The notes beneath the pieces were generated by a model. That model was not told the DNA's origin. It did not search any database and was given only the letters and a program-made list of their open reading frames with translations. Shown in pieces: positions 15,794 through 25,416 of a DNA stretch of 64,000 bases. Both the position numbers and the translations under genes were made by a program. Within the stretch, counting starts at the first letter, position 1. Each line of letters begins with the position of its first letter. Origin of the DNA: Flagellimonas beolgyonensis (lineage in GTDB: Bacteria > Bacteroidota > Bacteroidia > Flavobacteriales > Flavobacteriaceae); assembly GCF_003992615.1 (NCBI RefSeq), contig NZ_RZMY01000016.1:124001-188000 (forward strand). The letters are read 5' to 3'.

Positions 15794-18190
15794 ATGGTAG
15801 CAAAGCTCACTAAAGGATTTTGGCCCAAGGTCGCTCGAATAATTCTCCGCAATAGAATCCTCATACTTTTAGGGATTGCCGGTGCCACTGTTTTTTTTGC
15901 AATGCAGTGGAAAAACATCCGCTTTTCCAATACTGAGGCCAATATTCTGCCCGACGACCACCCTGCCACCATACAATACAATGCATTCACCAAAATATTT
16001 GGTGAAGAAGGCAATGCCATTGTCTTTGCCGTTCGGGATTCTGCCCTTTTTACGCCCGAAAACTTTAACCGTTGGAACCGATTGGGCAAACAGTTGGAAG
16101 CTTTTCCCGAAGTCGATTTTATAGTAGGTTTGGAAAACCTGAAAGTATTGGTGAAGGATGACGAAACCCAAGCCTTCACCATGAAACCTTTTCTGAAGTC
16201 TCCACCCAAGACAACCGAAGAAATCGATTCCTTAAAAAATCATTTGTTCAACAACTTGCCCTTTTACGACAATCTGGTGTACAATCCCAAAAGTGGCACA
16301 ATCCAGACCATTGCCTATTTGGACAAGGACATAATGAACACCGCGGTCAGGAATGAATTCATTCTCAACGACCTTGGCGATTTGATCAAAAGCTTTGAAG
16401 AAGAAACCCAACTCGATGTCCGGGTATCCGGCATGCCCTATATCCGTACTTGGAACACCAAATCCATTACCGATGAAATCGGTGTTTTTATTGTCGCTGC
16501 ACTTTTGGTGACCTCGGTGATCTTCTTCTTTTTCTTTAGAAGTTTCAGGGCCACCTTTATCTCTATGTGCATTGTGATCATTGGGGTGATGTGGGCCTTT
16601 GGCATACTTGGTCTTCTACAGTATGAAATCACGATTCTCACCGCCCTTATTCCACCGTTGATCATTGTAATCGGTATACCCAACTGTATATTCCTGATCA
16701 ATAAATACCAACAAGAAGTTAACAAGCACGGAAACCAGGCACTATCGCTGCAACGGGTGATTTCCAAAATTGGAAATGCCACCTTGATGACGAACATTAC
16801 CACGGCTTCCGGTTTTGCCACATTCATTATTTTGGACAGTGACCTGCTCAGGGAATTTGGTATCGTGGCCTCGATAAATATTGTTGGGATTTTCATCCTG
16901 TCCCTTTTGATTATCCCGATCATATACAGTTTTATGCCGCTACCCAAAACCAAGCACCTTAAGCATTTGAACAAAAAGTGGATGGACTTTTTTGTAAACT
17001 GGATGGAGCGGATGGTAAGGGACCATCGAGTTGCAGTTTATATTACCACTGTGGTGGTTTTGGTATTGAGCGTTGTGGGCATCTATCAAATTAAAATTAC
17101 AGGTAGCCGAATCGAAGACCTGCCCAAAAACACCCATTTTTATAAGGACATCCAATTTTTTGAAGAGGAGTTTGATGGTATCATGCCCATGGAGATCGTA
17201 GTGGATACCGAACGTAAAAATGGGGTAACAAAACCGGCCACCCTAAAACGAATGGATCAATTAGGCACCCTAATTGACGAAATACCGGAACTCTCAAGAC
17301 CCATTTCCATTGTGGATTTGGTGAAATATTCCAAACAGGCCTTCTATAATGGCATTCCAAAATATTATCAGTTGCCCACCAGCCAAGAGAATACCTTTAT
17401 CATGGATGCCGCCCGAAAATCCTCAACGGATGGCAATCTTTTGGAAAGTTTTGTGGACAGCACCGGCCAAACGGCACGATTGACCACTTACATGCAAGAT
17501 GTGAAGATCGATCGTATGGAAGAAATTGAGCAGGATGTACAGGCTGCCATCGATAAGTTTTTCCCAAGTGATCGGTACCATGTGTATATGACCGGCAAGG
17601 CCCTTCTGTTTTTAAAGGGAACCAAATACTTGGTCAAGAACCTGTTGTTGTCGTTGGCACTGGCCATTGGATTGATCTCACTGTTCATGGCATACCTGTT
17701 CCGATCGTTCCGAATGGTGATCATTTCCCTGGTGCCCAACCTGCTGCCCTTGTTGGTCACTGCAGGGGTCATGGGCTACCTGGGTATTCCGATAAAGCCA
17801 TCGACCATTCTGGTGTTCAGTATTGCATTCGGAATTTCGGTGGATGACACCATCCACTTTTTGGCCAAATACCGACAAGAGCTTGCCACGCACCGTTGGC
17901 ACATTAAACGATCGGTTTATGCCGCCCTTCGGGAAACCGGGGTGAGCATGTTCTATACCTCCATTGTACTGTTCTTTGGCTTCTCCGTGTTCATCATTTC
18001 GAGTTTCGGAGGCACCAAAGCGTTGGGAGGTTTGGTATCCGCCACGCTGCTCTTTGCCATGTTGTCCAATTTGATTCTTCTGCCATCGCTATTGTTGTCT
18101 TTGGAAAGGAGCATTGCCAACAAACAGGTCCTTAAAAAACCGCAGATCGACATACTGCCGAAGGATGAGGACAATTTGAAGGACAAATAG
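15794..18190 (+). CDS. RND-superfamily exporter (MMPL-like)
   Basis: A 798-residue inner-membrane protein with the two-fold RND layout. There is one N-terminal helix (about 18-36), a periplasmic domain (about 40-210), and a block of five or six helices (about 230-400) containing the sterol-sensing-like run with ITTASGFATFIILDSDLLREFG. A second periplasmic domain (about 440-620) and a second helix block follow, with the GISVDDTIHFLAKYR signature. Such MMPL-type proteins export lipids or hydrophobic compounds by proton-motive force; the substrate here is unknown. No periplasmic adaptor or outer-membrane partner is adjacent. Confidence 0.88.
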   Translation: MVAKLTKGFWPKVARIILRNRILILLGIAGATVFFAMQWKNIRFSNTEANILPDDHPATIQYNAFTKIFGEEGNAIVFAVRDSALFTPENFNRWNRLGKQLEAFPEVDFIVGLENLKVLVKDDETQAFTMKPFLKSPPKTTEEIDSLKNHLFNNLPFYDNLVYNPKSGTIQTIAYLDKDIMNTAVRNEFILNDLGDLIKSFEEETQLDVRVSGMPYIRTWNTKSITDEIGVFIVAALLVTSVIFFFFFRSFRATFISMCIVIIGVMWAFGILGLLQYEITILTALIPPLIIVIGIPNCIFLINKYQQEVNKHGNQALSLQRVISKIGNATLMTNITTASGFATFIILDSDLLREFGIVASINIVGIFILSLLIIPIIYSFMPLPKTKHLKHLNKKWMDFFVNWMERMVRDHRVAVYITTVVVLVLSVVGIYQIKITGSRIEDLPKNTHFYKDIQFFEEEFDGIMPMEIVVDTERKNGVTKPATLKRMDQLGTLIDEIPELSRPISIVDLVKYSKQAFYNGIPKYYQLPTSQENTFIMDAARKSSTDGNLLESFVDSTGQTARLTTYMQDVKIDRMEEIEQDVQAAIDKFFPSDRYHVYMTGKALLFLKGTKYLVKNLLLSLALAIGLISLFMAYLFRSFRMVIISLVPNLLPLLVTAGVMGYLGIPIKPSTILVFSIAFGISVDDTIHFLAKYRQELATHRWHIKRSVYAALRETGVSMFYTSIVLFFGFSVFIISSFGGTKALGGLVSATLLFAMLSNLILLPSLLLSLERSIANKQVLKKPQIDILPKDEDNLKDK

Positions 18191-18222
18191 TCCGCAAAAC
18201 CTAGATAAATTAGGTGAATCCA

Positions 18223-18255
18223 TTGCCTTCAATTTTTTTCAAAAACCTATCTTTA
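18223..18255 (+). promoter_or_regulatory. candidate promoter of asnS
   Basis: TTG (18223-18225) and TATCTTTA (18248-18255) are 22 nt apart. The -7 element deviates from TAnnTTTG only at the last base. It is placed 25 nt before the asnS ATG. Confidence 0.45.
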
Positions 18256-18279
18256 CCGTTTAAATTACTATAGTTTACA

Positions 18280-19713
18280 ATGAAGTCTTATTCCATAAAA
18301 GAATTGCTAGAAAAGCAACCCGTAGGAGATTCCATAGAAGTAAATGGATGGGTAAAAACATTTAGGAGCAACCGCTTTATCGCATTGAACGATGGTTCCA
18401 CGATCCATAATTTGCAATGTGTGGTCGACTTCGAAAATTTGGACGAGGCTGTACTGAAACAAATAAACACGGGTGCTGCCCTAAAGATTTCTGGGGAATT
18501 GGTAGAGAGCCAAGGAAAAGGCCAGAGCATCGAGATCCAGGCTTCCGATGTGTTCGTGCATGGCTCGGCAGACCCCGAAACCTACCCTATTCAACCCAAA
18601 AAGCACTCCTTGGAGTTCTTGAGGGAAAAGGCACACTTGCGCATTCGGACCAACACCTTTGCTGCGGTAATGCGTGTGCGTTCTGCCCTGGCATTTGCCA
18701 TCCACAGCTATTTTCAGCAAAACGGCTTTTACTATATGCATGCCCCGATCATTACCGGTTCCGATGCCGAAGGTGCAGGGGAAATGTTCCGGGTATCGAC
18801 CTTAAATCCCAAAAATCCACCATTGAATGACAATGGAGAAGTTGATTTTGAAGAAGACTTTTTTGGCAAGGAGACCAATTTGACCGTTTCCGGACAGTTG
18901 GAAGCCGAAACCTATGCCATGGGATTGGGAAAAGTATACACCTTTGGCCCCACTTTTAGGGCAGAGAATTCGAATACCTCCAGACACTTGGCCGAGTTTT
19001 GGATGATCGAACCCGAAGTGGCCTTCAACGACCTCGATGCCAATATGGACCTTGCCGAGGATTTTATCAAGTTCATTATCCAATATGTTTTGGATAACTG
19101 CAAGGACGATTTGGAATTTTTGGAAAACCGGTTGTTGGACGAGGAAAAATCCAAACCCCAGCAAGAACGTTCCGAAATGGCATTGATCGAAAAATTGAAG
19201 TTCGTGGTCGAGAACAATTTCAAAAGGGTTTCGTACACCGAAGCCATCGATATTTTAAGGAACAGCAAACCCAACAAAAAGAAAAAATTCCAATATTCCA
19301 TTGATGAATGGGGTGCCGATCTTCAAAGTGAGCACGAGCGCTTTTTGGTGGAGAAACACTTTAAATGCCCGGTGATCCTTTTTGATTATCCGGCCAAGAT
19401 CAAAGCCTTCTATATGCGCTTGAACGAAGATGGTAAAACAGTTCGGGCCATGGATGTGCTTTTCCCCGGTATTGGTGAAATTGTTGGAGGATCGCAGCGA
19501 GAGGAACGTTTGGAGGTATTGCAACAAAAGATCAAAGATCTGGGCATAGACGACAAGGAACTTTGGTGGTACTTGGACCTTCGCAAATTTGGAACCGCGG
19601 TACACAGCGGTTTTGGACTTGGTTTTGAGCGCATGGTACAGTTCACCACTGGTATGGGCAACATCAGGGATGTTATTCCCTACCCAAGAACACCTCAGAA
19701 CGCTGAGTTTTAA
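18280..19713 (+). CDS. asnS: asparaginyl-tRNA synthetase
   Basis: A 477-residue class IIb synthetase charging tRNA-Asn. The N-terminal OB-fold anticodon-binding domain (about 10-110) contains [20 protein letters not shown]. Motif 2 is [21 protein letters not shown] (about 227-247), and motif 3 is [27 protein letters not shown] near the C-terminus. The AsnRS-type [11 protein letters not shown] and the absence of the bacterial AspRS insertion support Asn over Asp specificity. rpoN follows 46 nt downstream. Confidence 0.96.
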   Translation: MKSYSIKELLEKQPVGDSIEVNGWVKTFRSNRFIALNDGSTIHNLQCVVDFENLDEAVLKQINTGAALKISGELVESQGKGQSIEIQASDVFVHGSADPETYPIQPKKHSLEFLREKAHLRIRTNTFAAVMRVRSALAFAIHSYFQQNGFYYMHAPIITGSDAEGAGEMFRVSTLNPKNPPLNDNGEVDFEEDFFGKETNLTVSGQLEAETYAMGLGKVYTFGPTFRAENSNTSRHLAEFWMIEPEVAFNDLDANMDLAEDFIKFIIQYVLDNCKDDLEFLENRLLDEEKSKPQQERSEMALIEKLKFVVENNFKRVSYTEAIDILRNSKPNKKKKFQYSIDEWGADLQSEHERFLVEKHFKCPVILFDYPAKIKAFYMRLNEDGKTVRAMDVLFPGIGEIVGGSQREERLEVLQQKIKDLGIDDKELWWYLDLRKFGTAVHSGFGLGFERMVQFTTGMGNIRDVIPYPRTPQNAEF

Positions 19714-19759
19714 ATTGAATTTATAACTTTATAGTAAGGAGGATCATAAATCTGTTCCT

Positions 19760-21217
19760 ATGCTGAAGCAACATCTACAGTTTAAGCTTTCACAAAAACT
19801 GTCTCCACAGCAGATTCAGCTCATGAAGCTCATTCAATTGCCCACACAGGCTTTTGAACAGCGCTTAAAACAGGAGTTGGAAGAAAACCCTGCCCTTGAG
19901 AGTGGAAAGGCGGAGAGCGAAGCTATGGATGATGTGTATGATGATGCCTATGACGATTCATCGGATAGCGAGACCATTGAGACCGATGATATCAATATAG
20001 ATGATTACCTGAGTGATGATGAAATTCCGGACTATCGTACCCAAGCAAACAATTATAGTTCGGACGATGAGGAAAAAAGCATTCCCTATGCCGCTGGAAT
20101 TTCGTTCAACCAATACTTGATCAACCAACTCAATACGGTGTATTTGGATGATGAGGAATGGGCGATTGCCGAGTTTTTGGTGGGCAGTGTGGACGAGAGC
20201 GGTTATATCCGTAGGCCACTGGGCGACATTATGGACGACCTTGCCTTTACCCAAAACATTTATGTGGAGGAAAAGAAGATAGAATCCGTGCTGAAGGTGG
20301 TGCAAGATTTGGATCCACCCGGTGTGGGTGCCCGTTCATTGGATGAATGTCTGATCATTCAATTGAAGCGAAAAGAACAGAAACCATCCGTGGAACTGGC
20401 CATCAGCATTTTGGAAAAATCCTTTGACCAGTTTACCAAAAAGCATTACGATAAGCTCATTCAAAAACACCATGTTTCGGAAGCAGAACTGAAGGATGCG
20501 ATTTCGGAAATTGAGCGATTGAACCCCAAACCAGGAGGTTCCTATTCGGGCGGAACCCGAATGATAGAGCATATCGTCCCCGATTTTTCCATCAAGATCG
20601 TGGATGGGGAACTGGAACTTACCCTGAACGGCAGAAACGCTCCGGAGTTACATGTTTCCAAGGAATACAGCAATATGTTGGAGGGCTACAAAAACGCCAA
20701 GGAAAAATCCAAGTCCCAAAAGGACACGGTGCTTTTCATCAAACAGAAATTGGATGCTGCCAAATGGTTCATCGACGCCATCAAACAACGCCAACAGACG
20801 TTGTACATCACCATGAAAACCATCATGGACTACCAGGAAGAATATTTCCTAACCGGGGATGAACGAAAACTGCGTCCCATGATCTTAAAGGATATAGCGG
20901 ACAAAATCGACATGGATGTTTCGACGGTTTCCCGTGTTGCCAACAGTAAATATGTGGATACCCCCTATGGCACCAAACTCATTAAGGACTTCTTTTCCGA
21001 AGCCATGAAAAATGAACAGGGTGAGGATGTATCCACCAAGGAGATCAAGAAAATTTTGGAAACGGTAATTGGGGATGAGCAAAAGAAAAAACCATTGACC
21101 GATGATAAACTGGCCAAGATCCTTAAGGAACGAGGCTATCCAATAGCCCGACGTACGGTAGCGAAATATCGCGAACAATTGGGCATTCCCGTGGCCCGTT
21201 TAAGAAAGCAAATTTGA
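19760..21217 (+). CDS. rpoN: RNA polymerase sigma-54 factor
   Basis: A 485-residue sigma-54. The N-terminal activator-interacting region is Gln/Leu-rich (LKQHLQFKLSQKLSPQQIQLMKLIQLPT), and a very acidic spacer spans about 50-95. The core-binding domain follows, and the RpoN box ARRTVAKYRE sits at 463-472. The DNA-binding helix IADKIDMDVSTVSRVANSKYV is intact. A purine-rich GGAGGA lies about 16 nt before the ATG, too far for ordinary use. The C-terminus overlaps the next gene by 4 nt (TTGA). No sigma-54 activator is in this window. Confidence 0.95.
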   Translation: MLKQHLQFKLSQKLSPQQIQLMKLIQLPTQAFEQRLKQELEENPALESGKAESEAMDDVYDDAYDDSSDSETIETDDINIDDYLSDDEIPDYRTQANNYSSDDEEKSIPYAAGISFNQYLINQLNTVYLDDEEWAIAEFLVGSVDESGYIRRPLGDIMDDLAFTQNIYVEEKKIESVLKVVQDLDPPGVGARSLDECLIIQLKRKEQKPSVELAISILEKSFDQFTKKHYDKLIQKHHVSEAELKDAISEIERLNPKPGGSYSGGTRMIEHIVPDFSIKIVDGELELTLNGRNAPELHVSKEYSNMLEGYKNAKEKSKSQKDTVLFIKQKLDAAKWFIDAIKQRQQTLYITMKTIMDYQEEYFLTGDERKLRPMILKDIADKIDMDVSTVSRVANSKYVDTPYGTKLIKDFFSEAMKNEQGEDVSTKEIKKILETVIGDEQKKKPLTDDKLAKILKERGYPIARRTVAKYREQLGIPVARLRKQI

Positions 21218-21819
21218 CGAACCACTTTCACAACATTATCTCCTATATTTTCCATCCGCTCTTTATTCCGTTCGGTGGTACCGTGCTGTATTTTACCATT
21301 GCCCCTTACAGCACTTTGGAAATGCAAAGTGGCAACATTGTGCCGATTTTCATTCTTACGGTGATCATTCCGATCATTTTCTTTTTGATCCTAAAGAATA
21401 TGGGGGTAATCCATTCCATATTTCTACCCACTCTTCAGGAGCGAAAATACCCACTCTACATTAGCAGTATCATCTTTCTGATGATATTGTACAAGGTAAT
21501 CCCCAACAATTATGTAAACGAACTGTTCTATTTTTTTACGGGACTGTTGACCGCTACCGGTGCAACCTTGATCTTGTTATTCCTTAGGTTCAAGACCAGT
21601 ATGCATTTGTTGGGCATGGGCAGTATTTTGACCTACATGATCGCGTTGAGCATCCACTTTGAAATCAATATAACCCTAGCCATAAGCCTTTTTACGCTAT
21701 TTACAGGTATGGTGGCCACTTCAAGGCTCTACTTGAAGGCACATACCAAAAATGAACTCTTGATTGGATTTATGGTGGGCTGTGTTTCCCAGCTGATCAT
21801 TCTTAAATATTGGCTATAG
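21214..21819 (+). CDS. multi-pass membrane protein, PAP2-like C-terminus
   Basis: A 201-residue protein with about six hydrophobic segments. It is translated from a TTG that overlaps the rpoN stop. The last helices contain ATSRLYLKAHTKNELLIGFMVGCVSQLIIL, reminiscent of the SR-x-H pattern near the end of PAP2-type phosphatases, but the other catalytic motifs are not seen. Conserved position after rpoN is the only contextual clue. Function unknown; coupling to rpoN translation is likely. Confidence 0.62.
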   Translation: MTNHFHNIISYIFHPLFIPFGGTVLYFTIAPYSTLEMQSGNIVPIFILTVIIPIIFFLILKNMGVIHSIFLPTLQERKYPLYISSIIFLMILYKVIPNNYVNELFYFFTGLLTATGATLILLFLRFKTSMHLLGMGSILTYMIALSIHFEINITLAISLFTLFTGMVATSRLYLKAHTKNELLIGFMVGCVSQLIILKYWL

Positions 21820-22503
21820 AATATAGAAAATTACGCCAATACGAAGGGTCCGCATATCAATGGTATCCCCATTGGTCAATTGGGTACCCTCTTTGAGCAG
21901 TGGATTAAGGGCATAGTAGGCATGAATGTTCCAAGTGTTGTATCCAAAATTCACCATTAGGCCGTACTGCCACTTTTCGATATCGTTATTGACAAAGGCA
22001 ACCGTGCCATCTTCCATGACCACCCGAGACCTCCCAGAAAAGACATAGCCCAATTTGGCACCCGCATAAATACGCCAAAATTTGTACTCTTCGGCAGTTG
22101 AGGTACGCCAACGAATTTCAAAGGGCAATTCTATCGCATGGGTCTCCAACTTGCTCCTATTAAAATCGGCCTGATCCATGATTTCGTAAGTTATGGAACC
22201 GCCTGTCTCACTGGCCACTATATTGGAGTAATAGGAATTGATGGCATAGCCCAAGCCAAGTCCAACGCCAAAATTTCTACGACTGTTGAACGGAATGTCC
22301 TTGATAATACCCAACTGCAAGCCATACGACAGATTCCGCTGGACCACATCGGTTGGTTTTTCCAACAATACGTTATAGCCCAATCCAATATAAAATTGGT
22401 CTTCCAAATATTTTGTGTCTGCCGTGGTGGAATCGACCATTTGTTCTTGGGAAAACCCGGAAGTGGATACGAGAAAAACCAATAAAAGGAGGTAACGACT
22501 CAT
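21814..22503 (-). CDS. PorT-family outer-membrane beta-barrel protein
   Basis: A 229-residue exported barrel protein with a signal peptide MSRYLLLLVFLVSTSGFSQ and glycine/aromatic strands (FYIGLGYNVLLE, NFGVGLGLGYAINSYYS). It ends in TLRIGVIFYIL, a barrel terminus. The ATG at 22503 is preferred because it starts the signal peptide. It resembles the PorT/OMP_b-brl group, which includes a type IX secretion component, but the usual neighbour of true PorT is absent, so the family call does not imply that role. Its 3' end overlaps the convergent rpoN-linked gene by 6 nt. Confidence 0.7.
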   Translation of the reverse strand: MSRYLLLLVFLVSTSGFSQEQMVDSTTADTKYLEDQFYIGLGYNVLLEKPTDVVQRNLSYGLQLGIIKDIPFNSRRNFGVGLGLGYAINSYYSNIVASETGGSITYEIMDQADFNRSKLETHAIELPFEIRWRTSTAEEYKFWRIYAGAKLGYVFSGRSRVVMEDGTVAFVNNDIEKWQYGLMVNFGYNTWNIHAYYALNPLLKEGTQLTNGDTIDMRTLRIGVIFYIL

Positions 22504-22524
22504 TGTAATATGTTCCAAAACTAA

Positions 22525-22555
22525 AAACAATCCAAATTACGCATTTGGATTGTTT
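22525..22555 (-). terminator. terminator after the second exbD pair
   Basis: AAACAATCCAAAT (22525-22537) and ATTTGGATTGTTT (22543-22555) form a 13-bp stem with a 5-nt loop. On the minus strand it ends in a T-run. It separates the exbD genes from the barrel-protein gene. Confidence 0.8.
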
Positions 22556-22572
22556 TCAGTTCAGGTTTTGGA

Positions 22573-23052
22573 TTAAAACTTTTGATTGCCAGATTCTCCT
22601 TGATGCGTAGTATAATTTACTTTGTACACATGAACTTCTTGAAGTTCTTTTTTGATATCGGCAACCATTCCCACTTTTACGTTTTTATCGACCTTTAATG
22701 CCACTGTTACAAAGTTCCTAATGGACTCTGGTTTTTTGGACAGCTCTTGCAAAACAAAGGGTCCAATATCAGTGATCTGTGCAATTTGGTCATTGAGTTG
22801 TATCCGCAGTGCATTACCCAATGTTTTTGCCAATTCTTGTTTTGGCATGCCCACATAAATTTCAATCAGTCTGTCCTTCTTGTCCAGTGTATTGATCGCA
22901 GTGGCCATTGGCAATTCGTTTTCAACCAAAAGTTCGTTGTTGCTAATGGTAGTTACTGTCATAAAAAAGAACAGGAGCATAAATACGATGTCGGGTAAAG
23001 ATGCTGTAGAAATTGCGGGCTCCGATCTGTTTCGTCCATTGAAAGCACTCAT
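22573..23052 (-). CDS. ExbD/TolR-type transport protein (copy 4)
   Basis: A 159-residue ExbD-like protein: a short cytoplasmic start, one membrane helix (LPDIVFMLLFFFMTVTTI) with the conserved channel Asp, and a periplasmic domain. It pairs closely with the copy at 23837-24319 (shared STASLPDIVFMLLFFFMTV, ENxLPxAT, DKKDRxIxIYVG-like stretches). Its start overlaps the upstream exbD stop by 4 nt. With ExbB it would form a proton-driven motor for TonB. Confidence 0.88.
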   Translation of the reverse strand: MSAFNGRNRSEPAISTASLPDIVFMLLFFFMTVTTISNNELLVENELPMATAINTLDKKDRLIEIYVGMPKQELAKTLGNALRIQLNDQIAQITDIGPFVLQELSKKPESIRNFVTVALKVDKNVKVGMVADIKKELQEVHVYKVNYTTHQGESGNQKF

Positions 23053-23684
23053 AAGTTCTGATTTTGGGATTGAACATTCAATTCTGCCTCACTTATGTTC
23101 ATGGGAAACAAACTGCGAATGGTTTCAACACGCTCCTTTAGGATGTTCTTTTCTGAGGCGTTGGACTCTGGGGCATAATAGCGATCTTCCATCTGATCGA
23201 AATCTTGCCCATACAGCCGTTGTGCTTCACGATTACGCAATGTATTATAGGCAGCTGCCAATTGGTCCTGTATATTTACATACATACCATAAGAAGCATT
23301 TCTATCACTATTTAAAACTATTATTGCCTCCTTTGGGTTATCTGACAATTCCGGATTACGCGATCCTTTGCAATAATCGCAATAGGTTCCATCGGTCCCA
23401 ACCTCACCGCCATTGTCCAAAAAAGCGATGACTTGGTCCTTGAGTTGATCGGTGGACATTATTTTTTCTTCCACCAATAATTGATCGTACTTGTTCAAAC
23501 TTATTCGGAATACATTGCGCTCGTTAACCACGATGGAGGTTTGGTTATCTTCTTGCGGCAATTTTCGATCTAGACCCTTATCGGTCTCAATGGTCGTGGT
23601 GACCAAAAAAAAGATCAATAACAAAAATGCAATGTCGGCCATGGACCCTGCATGAACTTCGGGATTTTCTCTGGTTCTTCTCAT
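23049..23684 (-). CDS. ExbD/TolR-type transport protein (copy 3)
   Basis: A 211-residue ExbD-like protein starting at the ATG at 23684, chosen because it matches copy 1 exactly at MRRTRENPEVHAGSMADIAF; longer upstream frames add unrelated sequence. One membrane helix carries the motor Asp (SMADIAFLLLIFFLVTTTI). The periplasmic part has an unusual Cys pair, CDYCKG, shared with copy 1 (CTYCKG), and RNREAQRLYGQDF. Copies 3 and 4 form a second exbD pair after a terminator. Confidence 0.88.
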   Translation of the reverse strand: MRRTRENPEVHAGSMADIAFLLLIFFLVTTTIETDKGLDRKLPQEDNQTSIVVNERNVFRISLNKYDQLLVEEKIMSTDQLKDQVIAFLDNGGEVGTDGTYCDYCKGSRNPELSDNPKEAIIVLNSDRNASYGMYVNIQDQLAAAYNTLRNREAQRLYGQDFDQMEDRYYAPESNASEKNILKERVETIRSLFPMNISEAELNVQSQNQNL

Positions 23685-23783
23685 AATGAAAAATGATTGG
23701 ATTGAAATATGGTTTTGGTGCTCCTTAACACCAACACAACAATTATTCCAAAAGAATTCCAAGAATGGAACCACAGAAACAAA

Positions 23784-23814
23784 AAACGCTCCAAATCAAT
23801 GATTTGGAGCGTTT
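23784..23814 (-). terminator. strong terminator between the two exbD pairs
   Basis: AAACGCTCCAAATC (23784-23797) and GATTTGGAGCGTTT (23801-23814) form a 14-bp stem with a 3-nt loop, followed by TTTTTTG on the minus strand. It should end the exbB operon before the second exbD pair, which then needs its own promoter in 23685-23783; none was clearly recognised. Confidence 0.85.
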
Positions 23815-23836
23815 CCCACTAAATCTAAGTTATTGT

Positions 23837-24319
23837 CTACTGTAGATTGTTAAATGCATCGCCTTCATAGGTAGTGTAGTTTACCTTTAGGGCGTTTACC
23901 TTTCTCAATTCTTGTTTTATATCAGTGATAAGACCCATGTTGGCATTCTTATCCACCTTTAATGCAGTAGTCAATACGTTTTGAAGTTCTTGAGGTTTTT
24001 TAGCACGCTCAGCCAAAATAAATGTACCAACTTCATCTACATTGGCAAACTTATCGTTCAACTGAATCTTAGGTTCAGAACCAAATACCTTTTGATATTC
24101 CTGGGTCGGTTTTCCCACGTAAATGTAAATTACGCGGTCCTTCTTCTCCAATTTCTTTACCTCTGTTGCGTTGGGAAGCGTGTTTTCAACCATTAACGAA
24201 CTGTCTTTCATCGTGGTTACGGTCATAAAAAAGAACAGCAACATGAACACGATATCCGGCAAAGATGCAGTGGATACCGCTGGCAAATCCCCGTCCTTCT
24301 TTTTTGTAAACTTAGCCAT
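23837..24319 (-). CDS. ExbD/TolR-type transport protein (copy 2)
   Basis: A 160-residue ExbD-like protein with the channel helix SLPDIVFMLLFFFMTVTTM and a periplasmic domain with KKDRVIYIYVGKPTQEYQKVFG. It is 15 nt downstream of copy 1, in the exbB operon, and is the closest relative of copy 4. Confidence 0.9.
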   Translation of the reverse strand: MAKFTKKKDGDLPAVSTASLPDIVFMLLFFFMTVTTMKDSSLMVENTLPNATEVKKLEKKDRVIYIYVGKPTQEYQKVFGSEPKIQLNDKFANVDEVGTFILAERAKKPQELQNVLTTALKVDKNANMGLITDIKQELRKVNALKVNYTTYEGDAFNNLQ

Positions 24320-24334
24320 ACTAAATTCTAGTTT

Positions 24335-24940
24335 TTAATTGGTTGATGTTTCTGCTTCTGAAAGCTTTTGCGGGAACATATCTTGGATTCGTTTTACCTT
24401 GTCCTTTAAATCGTCCCTAATCGCTGAAGGGGTTTCAGGATTCAAGTAATCTGCTTCCATTTTGGTGAAGTCCTGACCATATAGTCTTTGGGCTTCACGG
24501 TTACGCAAATCATTGTACGCACCCACCAATTCGTTTTGAACGGTGATGTAGGTACTGTACTTGGTCTCCCTGTCATTCTTCAACGAGATGATGGCCTTTG
24601 TTGGATTATCGGATGATGACTGATCTTTCTTGCCCTTGCAATAAGTACAGGATCCATCCGCATTGTTTTCAAGAAAAGCTGTTGCAGCTTTTCTCAAATC
24701 CTTCAAGTTCATCAAATTATCTTCCACCAACAATTGACCATTTTTATTGATGTTTACAGTAAAAATGTTCTTTTGCTTAATAACAACATCTTGATCTGGC
24801 GGCTCAATGGGCGGCAACATACGATCCAGACCTGCGTCGGTTTCAATGGTGGTGGTCACCAAGAAAAAGATCAACAGTAGGAAAGCAATGTCCGCCATGG
24901 AACCGGCATTTACTTCCGGTGCTCCTTTTCTTCTAGGCAT
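24335..24940 (-). CDS. ExbD/TolR-type transport protein (copy 1)
   Basis: A 201-residue ExbD-like protein with a membrane helix SMADIAFLLLIFFLVTTTI containing the motor Asp, a periplasmic Cys pair (CTYCKG) and RNREAQRLYGQDF. It is longer than textbook ExbD (about 140 residues) because of the Cys-bearing insertion and a C-terminal helical tail. It belongs to the operon exbB, membrane protein, exbD1, exbD2. Confidence 0.9.
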   Translation of the reverse strand: MPRRKGAPEVNAGSMADIAFLLLIFFLVTTTIETDAGLDRMLPPIEPPDQDVVIKQKNIFTVNINKNGQLLVEDNLMNLKDLRKAATAFLENNADGSCTYCKGKKDQSSSDNPTKAIISLKNDRETKYSTYITVQNELVGAYNDLRNREAQRLYGQDFTKMEADYLNPETPSAIRDDLKDKVKRIQDMFPQKLSEAETSTN

Positions 24941-24952
24941 AATTCAACTTTT

Positions 24953-25390
24953 TTACTTTACAAACATTTTCTTCAAACCTGGAAAAACCATTAGAACAAC
25001 CGCTATAACGGTTAGGATAAAGAATACGTTCAATCCCATTCCAATGTTTTTTACAGTACTTTCCGTAGTTTCAATACCTCTGGATGCCATCTCTGTTACC
25101 ACTTGGGTGTTGTCAGAGGACAGTCCGTATGATATGGCCACAACGATAGCCAATCCGCCAATACCGAACAGGGCTTTCTTCAAACTTCCCTTGGTGGAAA
25201 GCAATTTTGTGAATCCAAAGAACACGGCCGAAACCACAGCAATCGCCAACAAAATGTACATAATAATGAACATGAAGTTCATTGATCCACTGTTGATGGC
25301 ATTTGGATCATCGGCAGACGGAAGGGAGAACCATAGTACGGCTGCAAGCAATCCGATGACGATGAGTATAATTTTTACTAGTTTATTCAT
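24953..25390 (-). CDS. conserved multi-pass membrane protein in the exbB operon
   Basis: A 145-residue protein with four hydrophobic segments (about 4-20, 38-58, 73-90, 118-138). I know no function. It lies between exbB and exbD1 with short gaps (26 and 12 nt), so it is probably co-expressed and may be an accessory of the ExbBD motor. Confidence 0.7.
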   Translation of the reverse strand: MNKLVKIILIVIGLLAAVLWFSLPSADDPNAINSGSMNFMFIIMYILLAIAVVSAVFFGFTKLLSTKGSLKKALFGIGGLAIVVAISYGLSSDNTQVVTEMASRGIETTESTVKNIGMGLNVFFILTVIAVVLMVFPGLKKMFVK

Positions 25391-25416
25391 GATTCCCGAT
25401 AGTTTTTAATTCGTAA

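Noticed and set aside
19738..19744. AGGAGGA as a Shine-Dalgarno site for rpoN
   Set aside because: It lies about 16 nt before the ATG, too far for normal pairing, and neighbours lack such sites; it is probably incidental.
21814..22503. The barrel protein as the type IX secretion component PorT itself
   Set aside because: Only general family resemblance is seen and the usual genomic neighbour of porT is absent, so only the broad family is claimed.
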